64,000 nt of DNA, from the NCBI RefSeq assembly GCF_009789555.1, contig NZ_CP046902.1, forward strand, positions 4,480,001 to 4,544,000, given 5' to 3'. Every line of letters starts with the position of its first letter. The stretch's first letter is position 1. The position numbers and the translations under genes are program-made. This document shows positions 54,154 to 63,166 of this stretch, in pieces. This DNA is from Stutzerimonas stutzeri. GTDB taxonomy: Bacteria > Pseudomonadota > Gammaproteobacteria > Pseudomonadales > Pseudomonadaceae. Under the pieces are notes generated by a model. It was not told where the DNA came from, did not search any database, and saw only the letters and a program-made list of their open reading frames with translations.

Positions 54154-54154
54154 T

Positions 54155-54613
54155 ATGCAGATCGACGCACTCAGCCGCCGCCTGATCGACCGTTTTCAGC
54201 ACGGCATGCCGCTGTGCAGCGAGCCCTACCGTGCGATGGCCGAGGCGCTGGACTGCAGCGAAGAAGACATTCTCGCCAGGCTTCGTCACCTGGACCGAAT
54301 CGGCGGCCTGTCGCGCATCGGCCCGGTGTTCGAACACAGCCGCGCCGGCGCCAGCACGTTGGTGGCGCTGGCCGTGCCGCTGCATCGTCTGGAATCCGTG
54401 GCGACACAGATCAGCCGCTACCCCGAGGTGAACCACAACTACCATCGCGAGCATCCCTATAACCTCTGGTTCGTACTCACCGGGCCCGATCGCGCGCACC
54501 TGGACCATCTGCTGGCGGAGATCGAAGCGCAAACCGGCCTCAGGCCGCTGGACCTGCCGATGCGGTGTGCCTACCGCATCGACCTTGGCTTTCCCATTGG
54601 AGAAGCACCATGA
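54155..54613 (+). CDS. nirD: NirD, siroheme decarboxylase subunit
   Basis: 152 residues from the ATG at 54155, two bases after the nirF stop. An AsnC/Lrp-like fold with HTH-like N-terminus and a substrate-site His region (VNHNYHREHPYNLWFVLTGP near 90-109). NirD, L, G and H together decarboxylate siroheme to 12,18-didecarboxysiroheme. It overlaps nirL by four bases. Confidence 0.93.
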   Translation: MQIDALSRRLIDRFQHGMPLCSEPYRAMAEALDCSEEDILARLRHLDRIGGLSRIGPVFEHSRAGASTLVALAVPLHRLESVATQISRYPEVNHNYHREHPYNLWFVLTGPDRAHLDHLLAEIEAQTGLRPLDLPMRCAYRIDLGFPIGEAP

Positions 54614-55125
54614 CCCTCGCCCTCAACGAGACGCAGGCTCTGCAGTTGCGTCGGCTGCTCGAAGCGGGCCTGCCGCTGGCCGCACGCCCGTATCGTGAAC
54701 TGGCCGAACGCCTTGGCGCCAGCGAAGAAGCGGTGCTCGCGCAGGTCCGATGCTGGAACGAGAACGGCCTGTTCCGCCGTGTCGGACTGGTTCTCAAACA
54801 TCGTGCCCTCGGATTCCGCGCAAACGCCATGCTGGTGATGGACGTTGCCGACGATCAGGTCGACGAGGTCGGCCATCGGCTGGGACAGGCGGCAGGTATC
54901 AACCTTTGTTACCAGCGCCCGCGTCGTCTGCCGGACTGGCGCTACAACCTGTTCTGCATGGTGCACGGCCGGGAGCGCGAGCAGGTATGCAGCCTGATCG
55001 AGCGCCTGCTGGCCGACCACGGATTGAGCGCCGTCCCCCATCGACTATTGTTCAGCACCCACGCGTTCAAACAGTGCGGGGGCCGCTACGCCCCGCCTGC
55101 CCACAGTGAGGCTGTCCATGGATGA
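54610..55125 (+). CDS. nirL: NirL, siroheme decarboxylase subunit
   Basis: 171 residues from the ATG at 54610 in an ATGA overlap with nirD. Same AsnC/Lrp-like fold with LCYQRPRRLPDWRYNLFCMVHG near 99-120, the variant seen in NirL/NirH. It overlaps nirG by eight bases. Confidence 0.93.
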   Translation: MTLALNETQALQLRRLLEAGLPLAARPYRELAERLGASEEAVLAQVRCWNENGLFRRVGLVLKHRALGFRANAMLVMDVADDQVDEVGHRLGQAAGINLCYQRPRRLPDWRYNLFCMVHGREREQVCSLIERLLADHGLSAVPHRLLFSTHAFKQCGGRYAPPAHSEAVHG

Positions 55126-55561
55126 GTTCGATCGCCGCCTCATCGACCGCCTGCAACACGGCCTGCCGTTGGTCCGTCACCCCTGGAAGACCGTCGCGCA
55201 AGAACTCGACGCCGACCCGCAACACCTGCGCGAGCGGGTGCAGGCCATGCTGGACGACGGCACGCTGACGCGCTTCGGGCCGATGTTCGATATCGAACGT
55301 CTCGGTGGCGCCTTCACACTCGCGGCACTGGCGGTTCCTGAAGAACGTTTCGACGCAGTCGCCGCCCAGCTCGCCGACATGCCCGAAGTCGCGCACAACT
55401 ATCGCCGCGCGCATACCTGGAACATGTGGTTCGTGCTCGCTTGCGCAACCCCGCAGGGCATTGCCGACAGCCTCGCCCGTATCGAATCGCAGACCGGTCT
55501 GACGGTGCTCGACCTGCCGAAGGAGGAAACCTACCATGTCGGACTGCACTTCCCGCTTTGA
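55118..55561 (+). CDS. nirG: NirG, siroheme decarboxylase subunit
   Basis: 147 residues from the ATG at 55118. AsnC/Lrp-like with VAHNYRRAHTWNMWFVLA near 90-107, the NirD/NirG variant containing the His-Asn-Tyr active-site segment. It overlaps the beginning of nirH by 26 bases. Confidence 0.93.
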   Translation: MDEFDRRLIDRLQHGLPLVRHPWKTVAQELDADPQHLRERVQAMLDDGTLTRFGPMFDIERLGGAFTLAALAVPEERFDAVAAQLADMPEVAHNYRRAHTWNMWFVLACATPQGIADSLARIESQTGLTVLDLPKEETYHVGLHFPL

Positions 55562-56039
55562 TCCAGATGCGCTGTCCAGGCGCCTGGTCCGCCTCACCGA
55601 AGCCGGCCTGCCGCTGGTGGACGATCCCTGGGCCTGGCTGGCCGAACGGCTGGGGCTGAGCGTGGACGCGACGCTCGAGCTGCTTCAGCAAATGCAGGCC
55701 GAAGGCGCCATCCGTCGCATCGCCGCCGTGCCGAACCACTATCGTCTGGGATATCGCCACAACGGCATGACCGTCTGGGATGTCGAGGACAGCGAGATGG
55801 CCCGTCTTGGCGCGCGGGTCGGCAACCAACCCTTCGTCAGCCACTGCTATCGACGGCCTCGCAGGGACGACTGGCGCTACAACCTGTTCGCCATGGTGCA
55901 TGGCCGGAGCGCCGAGGAAATCGACACCTACCGCACGGCGATCCGTCAGTTGCTCGGCGACGCCTGTCGCGCCGAGGACATGCTGGTCAGCAGCCGCATT
56001 CTGAAAAAAACCGGCCTGCGCATGGCCGTGTCCCGCTGA
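55536..56039 (+). CDS. nirH: NirH, siroheme decarboxylase subunit
   Basis: 167 residues from the ATG at 55536, after AGGAGG inside nirG. AsnC/Lrp-like with SHCYRRPRRDDWRYNLFAMVHG near 103-124, the NirL/NirH type. It is followed by a 252-base gap before nirJ. Confidence 0.93.
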   Translation: MSDCTSRFDPDALSRRLVRLTEAGLPLVDDPWAWLAERLGLSVDATLELLQQMQAEGAIRRIAAVPNHYRLGYRHNGMTVWDVEDSEMARLGARVGNQPFVSHCYRRPRRDDWRYNLFAMVHGRSAEEIDTYRTAIRQLLGDACRAEDMLVSSRILKKTGLRMAVSR

Positions 56040-56182
56040 GCCTGGGGCGACTGTGAGGCGGGCCCGTCCATCGGTCATCGCCGCACTGCTGCCCGGTCGA
56101 CGCCTTCGTCCACTACGCGGTCGGTAACCCCATCCGGCCGGTCTGAGGCGCTTGAGCCGAACCAGGCCTGGCGCGCCTTTAA

Positions 56183-56196
56183 TTGTTTCCAATCAA
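56183..56196. promoter_or_regulatory. Degenerate DNR box upstream of nirJ
   Basis: TTGTT-TCCA-ATCAA differs from TTGAT-N4-ATCAA at one position. It lies about 100 bases before nirJ in the only large gap of the nir operon (56040-56291), so it could drive a secondary nirJEN transcript. The rest of the gap shows nothing else clear. Confidence 0.5.
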
Positions 56197-56291
56197 GGAT
56201 TTCCCCGTGCCGCTCGGAGATGCTCCGCCCATCGACGCACGCGATACGCATGCGGGCCGACGAGGCCGTGTCGCCACGAGGAGAGACGCTC

Positions 56292-57473
56292 ATGTTGAGA
56301 ATCAGCCACTATCTGCGCGCCCTGGTGCAACCGACACAGCCGGTGCCCGGTGCGCGCAGCCCAGGCGGCACGCGCCCACCGGTGGTGATCTGGAATCTGC
56401 TGCGGCGCTGCAACCTGACCTGCCGACACTGCTACGCAACCTCCGCTGACAGTGCGTTCCGCGATGAGTTGACCACCGTCGAAGCCTTGAAGGTCATCGA
56501 TGATCTACACGACGCCGGCGTTCGCGTGCTGATCCTGTCGGGTGGTGAGCCGTTGCTGCGCGAAGACCTTTTCGAGCTGGCTGGATACGCCCGTCGGCGT
56601 GGCTTTTTCGTCGCATTGTCGAGCAACGGCACGCTGATCGACGCACACAACATCGAGCGTATCGCTGCCGCACAGTTCGATTATGTCGGCATCAGCATCG
56701 ACGGACTGGAAGCCGTGCACGACGACTGGCGCCAGCTCAAGGGCAGCTTCCGCGCCTCGATGCAGGCCATCGACCTGTGCCGCCGCTGGCACATCCGCGT
56801 CGGCCTGCGCACCACCCTGACCCAAGCCAACCATGCGCAGCTGCCCGCGCTGCTGGCACTGATGCGCGAACACGACGTACAGAAGTTCTATCTCTCGCAC
56901 CTCAATTACAGCGGTCGCGGCAGGCGCAGCCGCAAGGCCGACGCGCATCACCAGATGACACGCGACGCCATGTACCAGCTGTTCGAGCGAGCCTGGGACG
57001 ATGTGCAGAGCGGTCGCGAAACCGATTTCGTCAGCGGCAACAACGACGCCGATGCGGTGCTCATGCTGCAGTGGGCGCAAGCACGGCTGCCGCGCCATCG
57101 CGAGCACCTGGAAATCATGCTGCGGGCCTGGGGTGGTAATGCATCGGGAAACGGCATCGCCAATATCGACAACATCGGCGATGTCCATCCGGATACCTAC
57201 TGGTGGCAACACACCGTAGGCAATGTCCGACGGCTGCCGTTTCGCCAGCTGTGGCTGGAGCAGCCCGATCCGTTACTGGTCAGGTTGCGGCAACACCCAC
57301 GCGCCCTTGGCGGCCGCTGCGCCGCATGCCGCTGGCTGCCGATCTGCAACGGCAATACCCGCACCCGCGCCTGGGCGCAGGGCAACCTCTGGGGCGAAGA
57401 CCCCGGCTGCTACCTCAGCGACCAAGAGATCGGCCTGTCGCCTGCGCAGCGCATTTCCTGCGTGGCGATCTGA
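56292..57473 (+). CDS. nirJ: NirJ, radical-SAM heme d1 synthase
   Basis: 393 residues from the ATG at 56292, after GAGGAGA. Radical-SAM CX3CX2C (CNLTCRHCYATSA near 40-52), SGGEPLLREDLFEL near 84-97, and a C-terminal SPASM-like set of cysteines (GRCAACRWLPICNGN, GCYLS) for a second Fe-S cluster. It removes propionate side chains from didecarboxysiroheme on the way to heme d1. Confidence 0.94.
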   Translation: MLRISHYLRALVQPTQPVPGARSPGGTRPPVVIWNLLRRCNLTCRHCYATSADSAFRDELTTVEALKVIDDLHDAGVRVLILSGGEPLLREDLFELAGYARRRGFFVALSSNGTLIDAHNIERIAAAQFDYVGISIDGLEAVHDDWRQLKGSFRASMQAIDLCRRWHIRVGLRTTLTQANHAQLPALLALMREHDVQKFYLSHLNYSGRGRRSRKADAHHQMTRDAMYQLFERAWDDVQSGRETDFVSGNNDADAVLMLQWAQARLPRHREHLEIMLRAWGGNASGNGIANIDNIGDVHPDTYWWQHTVGNVRRLPFRQLWLEQPDPLLVRLRQHPRALGGRCAACRWLPICNGNTRTRAWAQGNLWGEDPGCYLSDQEIGLSPAQRISCVAI

Positions 57474-57548
57474 ATACCACGACAGCACTCATAAACGCCC
57501 GGTCACGCCACGGCGCAAACGCAGCCAGATGAGTTTTCAGGAGTCAGC

Positions 57549-58394
57549 ATGGATCAGCCCACCCCTTTCCCCGCGCCCCTCGTTGCCACACTCGGTCCCG
57601 GCGAAGTCGCCCTTGTCGGCGCCGGCCCCGGCGACCCCGGCTTGCTCACGCTGCGCGCATGGAGCCTGCTGCAACAGGCCGACGCGGTGGTCTACGACCG
57701 TTTGGTCAGCGACGACCTGTTGCAACTGTTGCCCGCGCGCTGTGCGCGGCACTACGTTGGCAAGACCAGCGGCTACCACAGCCTGCCGCAGCCCCGGATC
57801 AATCAGCTGTTGGTGGATCTGGCGAAGCAGCGTCTGCGAGTGGTGCGCCTCAAGGGTGGCGATCCTTTCATCTTCGGACGGGGCGCCGAGGAACTCGAAT
57901 ACTTGCTCAGGCATGGCATCGACGGCCAGGTCGTTCCGGGCGTCACGGCCGCGGCCGGTTGCAGTGCCTACGCCGGCATCGCGCTGACCCATCGGGACCT
58001 GGCCCATTCCTGCCAGTTCATCACCGGCCATCTACAGCAAGACGGCGCCTTGCAGCTGCCCTGGGCGAGCCTGGTCGAAGGCAAGCAGACCCTGGTCTTC
58101 TATATGGGTCTGGCCAGTCTCGGCGAAATCTCCCGCAACCTGATCGCGGCCGGTCTGCCGTTCGACACGCCGGCTGCGCTGATCGGCAACGGTACGCGGC
58201 AGGACCAGCAAGTGGTGCGCTGCACCTTGAAACAACTGCCGACGATGGCCCAACAACAGCAGCTGAAGCCACCGACCTTGACCGTGATCGGCCAGGTGGT
58301 CGGGCTCTTCGCGGACCGCACCATCGAGTTTCCGGCCCGTCTGCGGGCCCACATCGATGCCCGTCCGGCCGCAAGGGAGGCGCTATGCGACTGA
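57549..58394 (+). CDS. nirE: NirE, uroporphyrinogen-III C-methyltransferase
   Basis: 281 residues. SUMT motifs: VALVGAGPGDPGLLTLRAW near 18-36, VYDRLVSDDLL, KGGDPFIFGRGAEE near 103-116 and VPGVTAAAGCSAYAGIALTHR near 128-148. It methylates uroporphyrinogen III to precorrin-2, the first committed step to heme d1 (via siroheme). It overlaps the nirN start by ten bases. Confidence 0.95.
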   Translation: MDQPTPFPAPLVATLGPGEVALVGAGPGDPGLLTLRAWSLLQQADAVVYDRLVSDDLLQLLPARCARHYVGKTSGYHSLPQPRINQLLVDLAKQRLRVVRLKGGDPFIFGRGAEELEYLLRHGIDGQVVPGVTAAAGCSAYAGIALTHRDLAHSCQFITGHLQQDGALQLPWASLVEGKQTLVFYMGLASLGEISRNLIAAGLPFDTPAALIGNGTRQDQQVVRCTLKQLPTMAQQQQLKPPTLTVIGQVVGLFADRTIEFPARLRAHIDARPAAREALCD

Positions 58395-59878
58395 TTCCGT
58401 TCGCACTGCTGGTGCTCTGCGGCGCGGCCCAGGCCACGCCCGAAGCGATATCGCCGGTGCAGGCTGGCGCGCTCTATGAGCAGCATTGTCAAAGCTGCCA
58501 TGGCTTGAACCGTCTGGGTGGCGCCGGGCCTGCGTTGCTGCCGGAAAGCCTCAGCCGAATCAAGCCGGACGAGGCGCGTGCGGTCATTCGCGACGGCCGC
58601 CCGGCGAGCCAGATGGCCGCCTTCGGCGACCGCCTGGATGATGCCGAGATCGATGGACTGGCCCGCTATCTCTATCGACCAGCCGCAACTCCGCCGATCT
58701 GGACCGACGCCGATATCCGTGCCAGCCACCGCCTGTTTGCCGATCTCGGGTCGCTGCCCGACACCCCACAGCATGGGGCCGACCCCCTCAACCTGTTCGT
58801 GGTAGTCGAGGCCGGCAACCACCATGTACGGATACTGGACGGCGACCGTTTCGAGGAACTGGCCAACTTCCCGTCGCACTTCGCCCTGCACGGCGGCCCG
58901 AAATTCTCCCCCGATGGCCGCTTTGTCTACTTCGCCTCGCGCGACGGCTGGATCAGCCTCTACGACCTGCACAACCTGACCCTGATCGCACACGTTCGCG
59001 CAGGGCTGAACACTCGCAACCTGGCGGTGAGCAACGACGGTCGCTGGGTACTTGTGGGCAACTATCTGCCGGGCAACCTGGTACTGCTGGACGCCCATGA
59101 CCTGTCGCTGGTCAAACACATCCCGGCCATCGCTGCCGACGGCACGCCTTCGCGCGTCAGTGCCGTGTACACCGCGCCCCCGCGCGGCAGTTTCGTGGTC
59201 GCGCTCAAGGATGTGCAGGAAGCCTGGGAACTGTCCTACGCGGGCGAGCCGGACTTCAAGCCGCGACGGATCATCGCCAGGGACTTTCTCGATGATTTTT
59301 CCTTCACCCCGGACTATCGCTACCTGTTGGCCACTTCGCGCAAAGCCCACGGCGGCCAGGTGATCGATCTGGACAGTGGCGAGGCCGTCACCGACATTCC
59401 GCTGCCCGGCATGCCGCACCTCGGTTCGGGCATCTACTGGAAGCGCAACGGCCAATGGGTCTTCGCCACACCCAACGTGGCCAGGGGCGTGATCTCGGTG
59501 CTGGACCTGCACAGCTGGACGCTGATCAAGGAAATCCCGACCGAAGGGCCGGGATTCTTCATGCGCAGCCATGCGAACTCGGCCTATGCCTGGACGGACG
59601 TCTTTTTCGGTCCGAACAACGACGCCGTGCACCTGATCGACAAGCAGACCCTGGCGGTCGCCCATACCCTCAGACCCATGCCGGGCAAGAACGCGGCGCA
59701 TGTCGAGTTCACTCACGATGGCCGCTATCTGTTGCTGAGCGTCTGGGATACGGACGGCGCACTGATCGTTTATGACGCGAGCAGCCTCGAAGAAATCAAG
59801 CGCATCCCGATGAACAAACCGTCGGGCAAGTACAACGTCGGCAACAAGATCGAGTTCGCCGAGGGTACATCGCACTAG
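58385..59878 (+). CDS. nirN: NirN, dihydro-heme d1 dehydrogenase
   Basis: 497 residues from the ATG at 58385, after GGGAGG. A signal peptide (1-17), heme c site CQSCHGLNRLGG near 35-46 and a NirS-like d1 propeller. It is a NirS paralogue that oxidises the last intermediate to heme d1 and hands it to NirS. It is the last gene of the nir operon. The long upstream frame belongs to nirE in another phase. Confidence 0.94.
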   Translation: MRLIPFALLVLCGAAQATPEAISPVQAGALYEQHCQSCHGLNRLGGAGPALLPESLSRIKPDEARAVIRDGRPASQMAAFGDRLDDAEIDGLARYLYRPAATPPIWTDADIRASHRLFADLGSLPDTPQHGADPLNLFVVVEAGNHHVRILDGDRFEELANFPSHFALHGGPKFSPDGRFVYFASRDGWISLYDLHNLTLIAHVRAGLNTRNLAVSNDGRWVLVGNYLPGNLVLLDAHDLSLVKHIPAIAADGTPSRVSAVYTAPPRGSFVVALKDVQEAWELSYAGEPDFKPRRIIARDFLDDFSFTPDYRYLLATSRKAHGGQVIDLDSGEAVTDIPLPGMPHLGSGIYWKRNGQWVFATPNVARGVISVLDLHSWTLIKEIPTEGPGFFMRSHANSAYAWTDVFFGPNNDAVHLIDKQTLAVAHTLRPMPGKNAAHVEFTHDGRYLLLSVWDTDGALIVYDASSLEEIKRIPMNKPSGKYNVGNKIEFAEGTSH

Positions 59879-59963
59879 TCGAAACGACCGGACGCTCACG
59901 CGGGCAATGCCCCGCTACCCTCCGTACGGACTCTCGGCTTCCGTTACTGATGTCAACCTGCTT

Positions 59964-59986
59964 TCATATCAATCCCTTTGATATGA
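59964..59986. promoter_or_regulatory. Perfect 9-bp inverted repeat in the LysR gene promoter
   Basis: TCATATCAA-TCCCT-TTGATATGA: both arms match perfectly around a 5-base centre. It ends 10 bases before the LysR start codon, so binding there would block its own expression. It is the likely autoregulatory site. Confidence 0.65.
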
Positions 59987-59996
59987 GCATCCTCGC

Positions 59997-60857
59997 ATGG
60001 ACATCGATCTCGCCCGTACCTTTCTTGAGATCATCCGCAGCGGCAGCTTCATCGCCACTGCCGAGCGGTTGCACATCACCCAGACGGCGGTGACCGCCCG
60101 AGTTCGCAGTCTCGAGACGCAGCTCGGTTGCAGGCTGTTCGTGCGCAACCGAGCCGGCGCCCGACTGACCAGCGACGGCGAACGCTTCGTCGCCTATGCC
60201 ACGCAACTGGTGCAGACCTGGGAGACGGCCCGGCGCGACCTGCCGCTACCGCGTGGCTACGACACACTGTTGTCGCTCGGCGCCGAAGTGAGCCTGTGCA
60301 ACCCGCTGATGCTCGCCTGGGTCCAGCGCCTGCGCCAGATGATGCCTGACCACGCGCTTCGCAACGAAGTGGCCAGCGGGAGCGAACTGCAAAAGCAGCT
60401 CGACCTCGGTGCGCTGGACGCGGCGCTGGTGCATCAGCCCGAATACTGGCCGGGCCTGCAGGTCGAACAACTGCTGGAGGAAAAGCTGATCCAGGTGGCG
60501 CATGCCAGCAATCCGGAACCTTACCTCTACGTCGACTGGGGCCCTGCGTTCCGCCAACAGCATGACCTTGCACTGCCTGGCCATATCCGAGCGGCGTTAT
60601 CGTTCAGCCTGGGGCCGCTGGCGTTGCAGTATCTGGTGCAGTGCGGCGGTCGCGGTTACTTCCGCACGCGTGTCGTGCAGCGCTACCTGGACGAAGGTGT
60701 TCTCAAGCGCGTCGAGCAGGCGCCGGAGTTCAGCTACCCGATCTACCTGGTCTACTCGCGCGCGGCACAGTCACCGGCGCTGTTTCGCGCCATCGAACTG
60801 CTGCGCGAGGTGGCCGAAGACGACTACGACTGGTCGCGCTGGACGTACGAAATCTGA
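59997..60857 (+). CDS. LysR-family regulator
   Basis: 286 residues with an N-terminal winged HTH (ARTFLEIIRSGSFIATAERL, TAVTARVRSLETQLGCRLF near 5-50) and an effector domain to the end. It lies downstream of nirN on the same strand, after a 118-base gap with its own promoter and inverted repeat, and converges with the HPP/CBS gene. The regulated genes are unknown; a link to nitrogen oxides or to the HPP protein is only positional. Confidence 0.88.
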   Translation: MDIDLARTFLEIIRSGSFIATAERLHITQTAVTARVRSLETQLGCRLFVRNRAGARLTSDGERFVAYATQLVQTWETARRDLPLPRGYDTLLSLGAEVSLCNPLMLAWVQRLRQMMPDHALRNEVASGSELQKQLDLGALDAALVHQPEYWPGLQVEQLLEEKLIQVAHASNPEPYLYVDWGPAFRQQHDLALPGHIRAALSFSLGPLALQYLVQCGGRGYFRTRVVQRYLDEGVLKRVEQAPEFSYPIYLVYSRAAQSPALFRAIELLREVAEDDYDWSRWTYEI

Positions 60858-60878
60858 GCGCCGCACAGCGACCCACCG

Positions 60879-62018
60879 TCAATCGGGCAAATGCTTGAGC
60901 CAGTTTCGATAGAGCGCGGCGATCAGATCGGTCTGGGTGATCATGCCCAAGAGCCGCTGCCGTGTGTCGACCACCGGCAAGCAGTGCAGACCGCGGTCCG
61001 ACAGCAGGAATACCAGATCGACCATGTGCGTGTCCTCGGCCACCGAGACCACCGGCGCGCTCATGATCATGCGCAGCTGGACGCCGCGCAGGAATCTCAG
61101 TTGACCGAAGTTGATCCGGCCAGAGGTCGGGCGGAAATGCTTGAGCAGGTCAACCAGAGTCACGATGCCCAACAATTCGTGAGTATCGGGCTGCAGCACC
61201 GGCAAGGCATGCAGCCGATGCTCGCGCAGGGTCCGCCAGGCGCGCTGTATGCTGCACTCGGCAGTGCCCCAGTAGAGATCGCGGGACATGATATCGGCGG
61301 CGGTGATCTTGCCCATGCTTCGCCGCAACGCGTGCTTCTCGGTCTGCTTGATCAGCTGTGCGAGGTCGTCACGGGTGACGTCCACGTACTCGCCGAAATC
61401 CGCCAGGGCCCGCTCGATATCGTCCTCGCTGAAGCTCATCCGCTCGCTGGGCAGGGAATCCAGGGTGTGGTGCGGATTGCCTTTCGCTGCGCGAGGCTTC
61501 GGATAGGCATGGCCACTGAGGTTGTTGTATATCAACGCCACCGAAACCAGCAGCAGCGAATTGAACGCGACCGGGTAGAGCAGTTGGAAACCATAGGCAT
61601 GCAGCTCCGGGCTGCCCACCACCGCGACCAAAGCCAGCGCCGCGCCAGGCGGGTGCAGACAACGCAGGCCAAACAGACCGAAGATCGCCAGGGCTCCCGC
61701 CAGCCCGGCGGCGGTCGCCACAGGCAGGTCGCTGGCACCGAACGCAACACCGATCGCCGTCGCCAAAAGGCTGCCAGCGATCACCGACCACGGCTGGGCG
61801 AAGGGGCTCGACGAGGCGACGAACAGCAGCACGGCGGTCGCAGCCGCCGGCGCCGCCAACGGCAGACTGATCGAAACGCCGAAAAGCCAGGCGCCGGCAG
61901 GCAATACCAGCAACAACGCCAGCCCGATGCCAAACGCGGCACGCAGCCATTCGCCGGGGCGCGCTGACAACGGCGCGGGCCCAAAGGATCGGCACCAGTC
62001 GATGAGACGTTCGTGCAT
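60879..62018 (-). CDS. HPP-domain membrane protein with C-terminal CBS pair
   Basis: 379 residues from the ATG at 62016-62018. The N-terminal HPP domain has four helices (about 20-175; the motif CLHPPGAALALVAVVG near 139 names the family). A linker and two CBS domains follow (ADIMSRDLYWGT, LLGIVTLVDLLKHF, VSVAEDTHMVDLVFLLSDR, LLGMITQTDLIAAL). HPP proteins of plants and cyanobacteria can move nitrite; CBS pairs usually sense adenine nucleotides. Location beside the nir cluster invites a role in nitrogen-oxide transport, which is unproven. Confidence 0.85.
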   Translation of the reverse strand: MHERLIDWCRSFGPAPLSARPGEWLRAAFGIGLALLLVLPAGAWLFGVSISLPLAAPAAATAVLLFVASSSPFAQPWSVIAGSLLATAIGVAFGASDLPVATAAGLAGALAIFGLFGLRCLHPPGAALALVAVVGSPELHAYGFQLLYPVAFNSLLLVSVALIYNNLSGHAYPKPRAAKGNPHHTLDSLPSERMSFSEDDIERALADFGEYVDVTRDDLAQLIKQTEKHALRRSMGKITAADIMSRDLYWGTAECSIQRAWRTLREHRLHALPVLQPDTHELLGIVTLVDLLKHFRPTSGRINFGQLRFLRGVQLRMIMSAPVVSVAEDTHMVDLVFLLSDRGLHCLPVVDTRQRLLGMITQTDLIAALYRNWLKHLPD

Positions 62019-62313
62019 GCTTCTCGCGTGTGGTTGGGCTGATTGGATGCCCGGCAGTGCCGGGTGATACATCCAGGCGAGGCCATTTCAGCAGAGTGGG
62101 AGCGGCCCATGCACCGAACAGGCGCATCGGAATGAAACGCGCACATTGTCGGTGCATCCAACACCCCGCCGCCAATGAATCGTATTGATCTTTAACTGCA
62201 CTATTTTTGTTATCAACCGGTGTTCAGGTGGCGGTCGTGGCGCCTATCCCTCGCGCTCCGTGTGCTGCGCTCGTAGTGCCGCTTGCAGCTCGGCAAATCG
62301 TTGGCCTCGCGAA
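62019..62313. other. Intergenic region between SDR and HPP genes
   Basis: 295 bases with no gene I support. It should contain the promoter of the HPP gene and the 3' end of the upstream SDR transcript. An AT-rich patch near 62180-62215 is the only compositional feature. Confidence 0.35.
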
Positions 62314-63057
62314 TCAGTGGAGGGTATAGCCGTTGTCGACGACCCAATCCTGGCCGTAAACGCCTCGAGCCCCCTGCGACAATTGATGCAGGATCACATC
62401 GGCCACCGCGGCCGACTCGAGAAAATGGCCGGGCAGCAGGCGTTGGCTGACGCCTTCGGCGACCTGCTCGAGCTGCTCGTCGGCCAGCCCGAGGTGGCCC
62501 CAGATGGCTGTCGCGGTCGGTCCCGGCGAGACCACGTTGATGCGCACCCCCAGCGGTGCGAACTCCACGGCCAGCGTCCGCGCCTGCGCCACCAACGCAG
62601 CCTTGCTGGCAATATAGGCGGCCAGGCCAGGAAAGGTACGGCGCGTCAGGAAAGTCCCGACGAACACCACCGAAGCCTGTCTGGCCAGCTCGGTTCGCAG
62701 GGCGCCCAGCGTGTTCAGCGCACCGGCGCCATTGACCGCCCACTGGCGGTCGAAACACGCCATGTCCAGACTGTCTCCCAGCTCGGCAATACCGGCGTTC
62801 GGTACCAGATAATGCACCGGCCCCAGTTCGGCGGCGCGACGACTCAGCAGCCGCAGGTCGTCCGAGGACGTCACATCGCCGGCCAGCCAGTGCAGCCGTT
62901 CGGGATAGGCGTCCAGCAGCGCGTGCAGACCTCCCGGACTGCGTGACATGGCCAGCACCCGAGCCCCTTGCCACAACAGCGACGTGCACAGCGCCAGGCC
63001 AATACCGGAGCTGGCCCCGGTCAGGACGGCCAGGCGGTCCTTGAATTCACTCTTCAT
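62314..63057 (-). CDS. Short-chain dehydrogenase/reductase near nnrS
   Basis: 247 residues from the second of two adjacent ATGs (63055-63057), the better spaced to GGAG. SDR marks: TGASSGIGLALC near 13-24, PNAGIAEL near 86 and YIASKAALVAQ near 148. Substrate unknown. It lies about 107 bases downstream of the NnrS-family gene on the same strand and may be cotranscribed with it. Confidence 0.85.
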   Translation of the reverse strand: MKSEFKDRLAVLTGASSGIGLALCTSLLWQGARVLAMSRSPGGLHALLDAYPERLHWLAGDVTSSDDLRLLSRRAAELGPVHYLVPNAGIAELGDSLDMACFDRQWAVNGAGALNTLGALRTELARQASVVFVGTFLTRRTFPGLAAYIASKAALVAQARTLAVEFAPLGVRINVVSPGPTATAIWGHLGLADEQLEQVAEGVSQRLLPGHFLESAAVADVILHQLSQGARGVYGQDWVVDNGYTLH

Positions 63058-63166
63058 CATCTTCTCCGATGCCGGCATTCGCCGGGCGCAGGCTGCCCGT
63101 CCCCGGAATGGGCAGGCAGCGGTTGTTCAAAGGATGAGCACAGGCGACGATGGTGACGCGACGCGG

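Noticed and set aside
58100..59899. A 599-residue minus-strand frame opposite nirN
   Set aside because: Antisense shadow; nirN has signal peptide, heme site and d1 propeller in the real frame.
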